Shown here piece after piece: positions 20,885-26,830 of a stretch of DNA of 26,830 nucleotides. The stretch covers positions 1 through 26,830 of IMG/VR virus record IMGVR_UViG_3300013132_000219. One strand, 5' to 3'. The notes under the pieces are model-generated. The model saw only the letters and a list, made by a program, of their open reading frames with translations. It did not search any database and was not told where the DNA came from. Made by a program: the position numbers and the translations under genes. The stretch is from a virus. Position 1 is the stretch's first letter. Each line of letters begins with the position of its first letter.

Positions 20885-21030
20885 ATTGACTGAGATTGCC
20901 TAGGTACGATCAAGAATGACAATCAACCCACGTCAACCCACGTCAACCCACGTCAAAGACCTAGATTCAGTTAGATTGCCTAGAATAGAGCAAGAATGAC
21001 GATCAACCCACGTCAACCCACCCGCCAACC
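20871..21030 (+). repeat. 80-bp imperfect tandem repeat with embedded 10-bp units (packaging-site candidate)
   Basis: Two copies of an 80-base unit beginning CGTCAAAGACCTAG (20871 and 20951), each with ATTGCCTAG in the middle and CAAGAATGAC near base 40. They end in runs of the decamer CGTCAACCCA. Further decamers precede the first copy inside the HNH gene's 3' end. The second copy degenerates after about 70 bases into a C-rich stretch. The rest of the gap to terS (21031-21153) is pyrimidine-rich and shows no gene I trust. Confidence 0.8.
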
Positions 21031-21151
21031 CCACCCCCCCGCGTTTCTTCCGACGCAACTACCCCCAGCGACACCGACCGACCTTCTCTCTCATCGCCGC
21101 GAAATAACGACATTTCCCGCCTACGATGTCGAGTCGTCAAAGGCTGATTGA
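20996..21151 (+). CDS. possible 51-residue Pro/Thr-rich ORF in the repeat region (doubtful)
   Basis: An ATG inside the second 80-base repeat, 9 bases after TAGAAT, opens a frame running MTINPRQPTRQPHPPAFLP ... VESSKAD to a stop three bases before the terS ATG. The protein is Pro-rich and low-complexity, and the DNA looks like non-coding C-rich sequence. It is listed because of its position and the matching repeat start; I lean towards non-coding. Confidence 0.2.
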   Translation: MTINPRQPTRQPHPPAFLPTQLPPATPTDLLSHRREITTFPAYDVESSKAD

Positions 21152-21153
21152 TC

Positions 21154-21630
21154 ATGGGCGGCAAACGTTCGGGCAGGCGACCCAAACCCGTAGAACAGAA
21201 ACTGCGTCTAGGTAATTTAGGCAAACGCAAATTGCCTACGCGTGCCGACATCATCGCGTTGCCTTCTTTGACATCGAACATTCCCGAACCGCATCGTGCG
21301 CTCGGCACGCACGGTCGGGCGTTGTGGGATCGCGTTTGGTCGTCGGGTGCGGCGTGGTTGCGTCCCGCGCTTGACGGCGATCTTGTTCTAATGGCGTGCG
21401 AGATGACGGACGAACGTCAACAGTTGCGATCGATCGTGTTCACACGTGACGGGGCGTGGCGTGAACGTCGCGCATTGCGCGAAATTGATCGACAGATCAC
21501 TAGCATGTTGTCGCAGATCGGTTTCTCACCTACCGATCGCGCCACATTAGGAATAGGGGAACACAAACAACATGAGTTCAACGACATTCGACGAAGGATC
21601 GAAGCGAAACGCGCTATTGCCAACGAATAG
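21154..21630 (+). CDS. terS: terminase small subunit, P27 family
   Basis: A 158-residue protein from the ATG at 21154. The N-terminus MGGKRSGRRPKPVEQKLRLGNLGKRKLP matches the P27-type TerS opening (basic, then lxGNxGKRxL). It is followed by EPHRALGTHGRALWDRVWSSG, ALDGDLVLMACEMTDERQQL and a C-terminal helix with SMLSQIGFSPTDRATLG. TerS recognises the packaging site and stimulates the large subunit. It overlaps terL by 59 bases. The repeat region immediately upstream is a natural candidate binding site. Confidence 0.82.
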   Translation: MGGKRSGRRPKPVEQKLRLGNLGKRKLPTRADIIALPSLTSNIPEPHRALGTHGRALWDRVWSSGAAWLRPALDGDLVLMACEMTDERQQLRSIVFTRDGAWRERRALREIDRQITSMLSQIGFSPTDRATLGIGEHKQHEFNDIRRRIEAKRAIANE

Positions 21631-23080
21631 GTGGCGACCCGCATATTTCACACCGCGACGTTCGTCGTTGACTGACGGGGACGAGATCATCGAGTTCGCG
21701 GCACGACATTTCACGGTGATCAAAGGTTTCAAAGCGGGTCAACCTTTGATGTTCACGCCTTGGCAGAAGTGGTTGTTGCGTGCATTGTTTGAACGTGACG
21801 CACAGACGAAACGGTTGCGCTATCGTCGCGCGTTGATCGGTTTGCCACGCAAACAAGGCAAGTCGTTGATGTTGTCGACGGTCGCTGTCTACGGGATGAT
21901 CACGGGTGAGTCGGGCGCGGAGATTTATGTTGTCGCGGGCGATCGCGAACAAGCGCGCATCATATTCAACGAAAGCAAACAACAGATCCTTGGTAGTGCG
22001 ATGTTGTCGAGCGAATGCAAGGTCTATCGTGACGCGATCGAGATGCCGCGCTTTGGTTCGGTGTTTCGTGTGTTGTCGAGCGAGTTCAAAGGGCAGGCGG
22101 GATTGAATCCGTCGCTGGTGCTGTTCGACGAGTTGTGGAATCAATCAACAGCAGATCTCTATGACCAAATGACTTTGGGTTCGGGTGCGCGTGTCGAACC
22201 GTTGGTTGTGTCGATCACGACCGCGGGATACGACTTGGACACGGTTGCGGGTCGTTTGTATCAGTACGGGAAACAATGCGCGGCGGGTGAACTTGATGAT
22301 CCGACGTTCGGCATGTGGTGGTGGGAAGCGTCGAATGATTGCGACGTGTCGAACGAACATGAATGGGCGATCGCAAACCCGAACCTGCGTCTAGGTTTGA
22401 TCGATGTCGAAGATATGCGCACGGCGGTGAAACAAACAGACGAAGCCGCGTTCCGTAGGTGGCGGCTCAATCAATGGGTGCGCGCACAAGAGTCATGGTT
22501 GCCCGCAGGGGCGTGGCAACAATGTTTCGACGTTCGATCGTTGCGCGACGACCTTCCCGTGTTCGTCGGTGTTGACATGGCGTTAAAGCACGACTCGATC
22601 GCGGTCGTGATCGCACAACCCCAAGACGATGTCGTTGTCATACGTGCGCGCATCTGGCAACCGCAGGATGAAGGCGTTGACGTTGCGGGTGTTGAGATGC
22701 ATTTGCGCGCGTTGCATCGCGAGTTCAACGTTCGAGAGTTCGTCTATGATCCCGCCTATTTCCAACGTTCGGCGGAAGCGTTAAGCGACGACGGGTTGCC
22801 TATGGTCGAATATCCGCAGTCGTCGCAACGAATGATCCCAGCGTGCGGCAACGCCTATGACATGATCGTGAACAAGCGTGTCACGCACGACGGATCGCCT
22901 ACGTTCACGGATCAAGTGTTGAGTGCCGCGCAACGAATGACCGATCAAGGTTGGCGTTTGTCGAAAGGCAAGTCGCGACGCAAGATCGACGCGTGCATTG
23001 CATTGGTCATGGCGTTGGATCGGGCGACATCGCGGCAAACGTCGACTGTTGCGCCTAGTATTGTGCAGGTATGGCAATAG
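21572..23080 (+). CDS. terL: terminase large subunit
   Basis: A 502-residue packaging motor, full length. Residues 60-68 hold the adenine-binding FTPWQKWLL; the Walker A-like motif is GLPRKQGKS at 90-98. Walker B is LVLFDE near 181-186, with the coupling motif around SITTAGYD. The RNase H-like nuclease domain has FVGVDMALKHDS, FVYDPAYF and RKIDACIALVMA, supplying the acidic metal ligands. It acts at the portal vertex to translocate and cut concatemeric DNA. The start inside terS is an ATG at 21572. The order HNH-terS-terL-portal-protease-capsid is the standard HK97-like arrangement. Confidence 0.93.
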   Translation: MSSTTFDEGSKRNALLPTNRWRPAYFTPRRSSLTDGDEIIEFAARHFTVIKGFKAGQPLMFTPWQKWLLRALFERDAQTKRLRYRRALIGLPRKQGKSLMLSTVAVYGMITGESGAEIYVVAGDREQARIIFNESKQQILGSAMLSSECKVYRDAIEMPRFGSVFRVLSSEFKGQAGLNPSLVLFDELWNQSTADLYDQMTLGSGARVEPLVVSITTAGYDLDTVAGRLYQYGKQCAAGELDDPTFGMWWWEASNDCDVSNEHEWAIANPNLRLGLIDVEDMRTAVKQTDEAAFRRWRLNQWVRAQESWLPAGAWQQCFDVRSLRDDLPVFVGVDMALKHDSIAVVIAQPQDDVVVIRARIWQPQDEGVDVAGVEMHLRALHREFNVREFVYDPAYFQRSAEALSDDGLPMVEYPQSSQRMIPACGNAYDMIVNKRVTHDGSPTFTDQVLSAAQRMTDQGWRLSKGKSRRKIDACIALVMALDRATSRQTSTVAPSIVQVWQ

Positions 23081-23217
23081 ACCGCGATCAAGTCACCACC
23101 GTTTCCGAGATTGTCGGCGGCGTTCTGCTGACGATCGGCGCGGGTTTGTTCGCGATCCCCGCAGGTTTGATCGTTGCTGGCGCGTGTTTCATCGTGTTGG
23201 GTTGGGCTAATTCATGA
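23071..23217 (+). CDS. 48-residue membrane protein between terL and portal
   Basis: Starts at an ATG overlapping the end of terL: MAIDRDQVTTVSEIVGGVLL, then TIGAGLFAIPAGLIVAGACFIVLGW. Residues 12-45 form two short or one long hydrophobic segment rich in Gly, Ala and Ile. Its stop overlaps the portal ATG. Small hydrophobic ORFs at this place occur in many actinophages with unknown function. TAGTAT lies 9 bases before its start. Confidence 0.65.
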   Translation: MAIDRDQVTTVSEIVGGVLLTIGAGLFAIPAGLIVAGACFIVLGWANS

Positions 23218-24383
23218 GTTTGATCCGTCGCATCGTCGAACGTCGCGCCTTGCCGACATCGATCGACCCTTATCAGATCACGGCGCGCCCGTTCTATCCC
23301 AACTACTCGGGCGAAATTGTCACCGAGTTGACCGCGTTCGCGTCGACCGCCGTGATGTCAGCCGTGTCCCTTCTCGCGGATTCTGTCGCGACAATGCCGC
23401 TTGAACTGACGCGTCAACGCGCGGGACGGGTCGAGAAACTCGCAACACCAAGCGTTCTGATCAAACCGAACGCACATCAAACGATGTTCGAGTTCGTGCA
23501 TCAAACGATGCTGTGTCTCGCGTTGCATGGATGCGCCTACATCTACGCGCCGCGACGTGCAGGCGAGTTGCCCGCCGAGATGCGCGTGTTGCATCCGAAC
23601 CTAGTGAAGAAGGCGATCATGTCAGATGACGGGGCTTCTTACGTCTACACGATCGGCAAGTTCGAGTATTCAAGCGACGATGTTCGCGCGGTTCATTGGA
23701 TCTTGTTGCCCAATCAAGTGCGTGCTGTTTCGCCTTTGGAAGCGATGCGCAACACGATCGGGATTGGTTTGGCAATGGATCGTTTCTTGGCGCAGTTCTA
23801 CGGTGAAGGCGCGACCCCGTCGAGCGTGCTTGAAACGGAAACGACAATCACGCCCGAGCAAGCGCAGGTGTTGCGCGATACGTGGTCGGATGCGCACACT
23901 CAACGTCGTCGACCCGCCGTGTTGACGGGCGGGTTGAAGTGGCGATCGATCACGACGAGCGCGGCTGACGCGCAGATGCTTGAACATCGAGAAGCGGTGG
24001 TGCGTGACATTGCGCGCGCGTATCGCATCCCGCTTCACATGATCAACGGGTCGGGCGGCAATTCGCAAACCTATCAGAACATCGAAAGCGCGGGAACGAA
24101 CTTTGTGCGATACACCCTTCTACCGTTCATGCGTCGCATTGAAGACAGCATCAGCGAGATGCTTCCGTTGACGCAACGTGTCAGGTTCAACGCGGACGAG
24201 TTCATGCGCGCCGACGTGTTGACACGCGTTCAAGCGCAACAAGTGCAGATCATGTCGGGAACATTGTCACCGAACGAAGCACGTCAACTAGAGAACCGTG
24301 AACCTTACGAAGGCGGGGACGTGTTCATGACACCGACATCGCAACAAGTCGTCGGCAACGACGCGATCCCGCCCGAGCGTTAA
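23214..24383 (+). CDS. HK97-family portal protein
   Basis: A 389-residue protein. Residues 35-70 (STAVMSAVSLLADSVATMPLEL) are the conserved portal entry (v..av.llAdsvAslP). HPNLVKKAIMSDDGASYVY, the VHWILLPNQVRAVSPLEAMRNTIGI block near 160-185, FYGEGATPSSVLETE and IARAYRIPLHMINGSGGNSQTYQNIESA near 265-295 are all standard HK97 portal motifs. It forms the dodecameric ring at the head vertex. Length is normal for the family. It overlaps the small membrane gene and is followed by the protease. Confidence 0.93.
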   Translation: MSLIRRIVERRALPTSIDPYQITARPFYPNYSGEIVTELTAFASTAVMSAVSLLADSVATMPLELTRQRAGRVEKLATPSVLIKPNAHQTMFEFVHQTMLCLALHGCAYIYAPRRAGELPAEMRVLHPNLVKKAIMSDDGASYVYTIGKFEYSSDDVRAVHWILLPNQVRAVSPLEAMRNTIGIGLAMDRFLAQFYGEGATPSSVLETETTITPEQAQVLRDTWSDAHTQRRRPAVLTGGLKWRSITTSAADAQMLEHREAVVRDIARAYRIPLHMINGSGGNSQTYQNIESAGTNFVRYTLLPFMRRIEDSISEMLPLTQRVRFNADEFMRADVLTRVQAQQVQIMSGTLSPNEARQLENREPYEGGDVFMTPTSQQVVGNDAIPPER

Positions 24384-24385
24384 TC

Positions 24386-25585
24386 ATGCCGTTCGGGATC
24401 TCGCAAAGTCAAGAAGATTGCGACGGTTGGGCGACCGTGAAACAAGAAGCAGACGGGTCGTTTGTGACCGTCGCATGTCACGACACGAAAGAAGGCGCGG
24501 TTGATCAGATGTTGGCGATATCGTTCAACGAAGAGATCGAACCGTTGGGACAAGTCGACAAGTCAAACGACGACGACGACACGATCGAGAAACGCGACAC
24601 CCCGTCACTCGTTGCGCCCGCGTTCATGGCGGCTTCGGCACGACGCGGATTGAAGTTGCACGAACAAGGACATTCGGGTGACGGGTTGATGCCCGCGACC
24701 GTGCGCGACGCGACACGCATGGCGAACAACGAACCGTTGTCGGAAGATAAGTGGCGCAGGATCGCGCCTTGGATTGCGCGACATATCGTCGACCTTGACG
24801 CTGTTCAAGGCGATGAGATCACGGCGGGGCTTGTGTCGATGTTGTTGTGGGGTGGCGGATCATCGAAGGCGAGCGCGCGACGTGCGCAAGATTACGCGGC
24901 GCGCATCGTTGAACGACTTGACGACGATCAACGCACAACAAACGTCGACATTTCAAGTAGTATGCTTGACATCATGACGCAAGATGCACGTTGGTGTTCG
25001 ATAGGCGACGATGAACGTCGCATCGCCTACACGACGATCGCCGTGCGACAAATGCAAGAAGAAGGCACGACTCTTTACGGATATGCGGCGGTGTTTGACT
25101 CGCCGAGCGAACCGATGCCGTTTGTCGAATATGTGAAGCGCGGGGCGTTCGCAAAGACTTTGGAGAACGGTGCAGACGTTCGTTTGTTGATCGACCATGA
25201 AGGTGTCCCGCTTGCACGAACAACGTCGGGAACGTTGCGATTGCATGAAGACGAGCGCGGACTCGCGGTTGCGGCTGACCTTGACCCGAACAACCCAGAC
25301 GCGCAACGTGTCATGTCGGCGTTGAAACGCGGGGACATGTCCCAAATGTCGTTCGCGTTTCGTTCGGTCAAAGACAAGTTCTCGGACGATCGCATGGTGC
25401 GCGAACTTGAACAAGTCGACTTGTTTGACGTAAGCGTAGTGACGTTTCCCGCCTACGAACGCACGGTCGCCGAAATAAGGTCAAGACAGTTGCAACCCGA
25501 CACGGCATCAGTTAACCTAGTCCCGCAGACGATCGGTGTGAACGTGCGACGAGCGCAACTAGCAATCGAACGATTGAAGTTCTAA
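24386..25585 (+). CDS. HK97-family prohead protease with N-terminal extension
   Basis: A 399-residue protein, roughly twice the usual length. Residues 1-60 contain DCDGWATVKQEADGSFVTVACHDTKEGAVDQM. Residues 75-180 form a helical domain (RRGLKLHEQGHSGDGLMPATVRDA ... DEITAGLVSMLLWGGG). The protease begins near 205: GYAAVFDSPSEPMPFVEYVKRGAF, the catalytic His in LLIDHEG, the catalytic Ser in MSQMSFAFRSVKD, and the acidic LEQVDLFDVSVVTFPAYERT. It cleaves the scaffolding delta region of the capsid protein during maturation. An internal ATG at 24975 could give the protease domain alone. Confidence 0.9.
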   Translation: MPFGISQSQEDCDGWATVKQEADGSFVTVACHDTKEGAVDQMLAISFNEEIEPLGQVDKSNDDDDTIEKRDTPSLVAPAFMAASARRGLKLHEQGHSGDGLMPATVRDATRMANNEPLSEDKWRRIAPWIARHIVDLDAVQGDEITAGLVSMLLWGGGSSKASARRAQDYAARIVERLDDDQRTTNVDISSSMLDIMTQDARWCSIGDDERRIAYTTIAVRQMQEEGTTLYGYAAVFDSPSEPMPFVEYVKRGAFAKTLENGADVRLLIDHEGVPLARTTSGTLRLHEDERGLAVAADLDPNNPDAQRVMSALKRGDMSQMSFAFRSVKDKFSDDRMVRELEQVDLFDVSVVTFPAYERTVAEIRSRQLQPDTASVNLVPQTIGVNVRRAQLAIERLKF

Positions 25586-25602
25586 TTGAAAGGAACAATG
25601 AC

Positions 25603-26830
25603 ATGACATACTCGGACACACTTCGCGAGAAACGCGACGCTTTGATTGCGCACGGAGAAAGCATCGTTTCGCAGGCTGTTGTCGACTCGCGCGACATCAC
25701 CGAAGACGAGAACAAGACGATCGCCGACACGCTCGATGCCGTCACCGAACTTGACGAACAAATCCGTCGTCACAGCGAACTTGAACAGCGCACAGCGCAA
25801 GCCGCCGAAACACGCAAGGCGAACAAAGTCGAACAAGCGGTCACAACAGTCAAGAGTGAACCGCGCACTTACAATCCACAAAGCGAGAATTCGTTTATTC
25901 GCGACGCGTTCGCCGCGCAGTTCAGCAACGACTTCGCCGCCAAGGATCGCCTTGCGCGTCACATGAACGAAGAGCGCATCGAGCGTCGCGATGTCACGTC
26001 AACGAACTTCGCAGGACTTCTTGTTCCGCAGTTCTTGACCGATCTCGCCGCACCGTTCGCGCGCGCGGGTCGTCCCGTCGCTGATCGTGCGCGCAAGCAT
26101 CAGTTGCCAGACGCAGGTCTGACAATTTCGATCTCGAAGGTGACGACGGGTTCAGCCGTTGCGTCACAATCCGAAGGTGCGGCAGTTCAAGAAACGAACA
26201 TGGACGACACCAAACTCGACTTGTCCGTGATCACGGTTGCGGGTCAGCAGAACGTGTCACGTCAAGCCCTTGAACGCGGGACGAACATCGACACGCTTGT
26301 CATGGCAGATCTTGTATCGGCGTACCACACGAAGGTCGACGACTTGGTCGTCGCTGAACTGTTCTCGTCTGCTGGTCAAGCAGTCACCTACACCGACGAG
26401 TCACCGACCGTCGCTGAGTTGTACCCGAAGATCGCTGATGCGGTGCAGAAGGTACAAACGACCTTCTTCGCTGGTCCTAACGCGATCATCATGCACCCGC
26501 GACGACTCGCCTTCATCTTGGCGGCTGTCGACACCACGAACCGACCGCTTGCCCTGCCCGCGCCGAACTTCAACAGCGTCGCGAATGGTGCTGGCGCACC
26601 GCAGTACGGCAACTCGGGCTACACGATCATGGGCTTGCCCGTGATCACCGACGCGAACGTCGCGACGAACAAAGGTTCAGGCACGAACCAAGACACGATT
26701 TATGTCGGCAACATGCAAGAGTTGCACTTGTGGGAACAAGGCAACGGCGACCCGATGATGTTGCGCTTCGAACAGCCGAAGGCGGCAGAACTCGATGTCA
26801 CGATGATCGTCTACGGGTACACCTGCTTTA
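25603..26830 (+). CDS. major capsid protein, HK97 fold (3'-truncated)
   Basis: Open to the right edge; 409 residues visible. Shine-Dalgarno AAAGGAA precedes the ATG at 25603 (the ATG five bases earlier is followed at once by a stop). Residues 1-70 form a charged coiled coil, the delta/scaffold domain (DENKTIADTLDAVTELDEQIRRHSEL). The HK97 core follows with STNFAGLLVPQFLTD, SVITVAGQQNVSRQALERG, HTKVDDLVVAELFSS, NAIIMHPRRLAFI and GLPVITDANV. The end is near, since the last visible part already matches the C-terminal P-domain strands. It would form the icosahedral shell after cleavage by the upstream protease. Confidence 0.92.
   Translation, partial: MTYSDTLREKRDALIAHGESIVSQAVVDSRDITEDENKTIADTLDAVTELDEQIRRHSELEQRTAQAAETRKANKVEQAVTTVKSEPRTYNPQSENSFIRDAFAAQFSNDFAAKDRLARHMNEERIERRDVTSTNFAGLLVPQFLTDLAAPFARAGRPVADRARKHQLPDAGLTISISKVTTGSAVASQSEGAAVQETNMDDTKLDLSVITVAGQQNVSRQALERGTNIDTLVMADLVSAYHTKVDDLVVAELFSSAGQAVTYTDESPTVAELYPKIADAVQKVQTTFFAGPNAIIMHPRRLAFILAAVDTTNRPLALPAPNFNSVANGAGAPQYGNSGYTIMGLPVITDANVATNKGSGTNQDTIYVGNMQELHLWEQGNGDPMMLRFEQPKAAELDVTMIVYGYTCF

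Noticed and set aside
20847-21030. Repeat array resembling a CRISPR
   Set aside because: The units are 10 and 80 bases, contiguous, with no unique spacers and no cas genes; it is a tandem repeat by the terminase genes.
1-26830. tRNA genes, integrase or attachment site
   Set aside because: No cloverleaf-like sequence with a conserved T-arm, no tyrosine or serine recombinase motif and no att-like direct repeat at a tRNA were seen.

Overview
The window is a contiguous piece of a tailed double-stranded DNA phage genome (Caudoviricetes, siphovirus-like HK97 lineage). It has a P27-type small terminase, large terminase, HK97 portal, prohead protease and HK97-fold capsid. The host is probably an actinobacterium: there is a WhiB-family regulator, and the SprT-like protein, DUF932-type protein, resolvase-like nuclease and ParB-fusion protein are all types I associate with actinophages. 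Coding density is very high, most junctions overlap by 4 bases (ATGA or GTGA), and no integrase, tRNA or clear lysogeny repressor was seen. The sequence is rich in GATC, CGCG and TCGA, yet by eye I found no GGCC, CCGG or AGCT anywhere.

Layout. Positions 1-2846 hold the end of a minor tail gene, two small structural-type proteins, a glycine-rich tail or adhesin protein and a small tail-associated protein. Positions 2862-5247 hold a small Cys-rich ORF, holin-like protein, M15-type endolysin, second membrane protein, small HTH-like protein and calcineurin-like phosphoesterase. Positions 5299-5820 hold a small gene flanked by two 59-bp direct repeats. Positions 5830-6979 (minus strand) hold an HTH protein and a SprT-like metallopeptidase, with an operator-like region at 6980-7166. 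Positions 7167-11587 (plus) form the recombination/replication operon: YqaJ exonuclease, annealing-type protein, two PD-(D/E)XK-like nucleases, WhiB, a replication initiator and a secreted lytic transglycosylase. A consensus promoter at 11701 precedes a run of small unknown genes (11771-13915), then a DUF932 protein and a PAPS-reductase-like protein.

The most distinctive part is 16153-20598, a 7-deazaguanine island. It holds a Gp88-family protein, a ParB-domain protein fused to a transglycosylase-like domain, QueF (preQ0 reductase), a VUT/YhhQ-type queuosine-precursor transporter, an unrecognised protein, and QueC (preQ0 synthase) starting inside the unknown gene's stop. Together these suggest the phage obtains preQ0, reduces it to preQ1 and swaps it for guanine in its own DNA. 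FolE, QueD and QueE are not in the window, so the precursor must come from the host, from import, or from genes outside it.

Positions 20543-26830 hold HNH endonuclease, a tandem-repeat intergenic region (possible packaging site), terS, terL, a small membrane protein, portal, prohead protease and a right-truncated major capsid gene. Because capsid is at the right end and tail at the left end, the remaining head-tail genes must lie outside, as expected for a circular or circularly permuted map.
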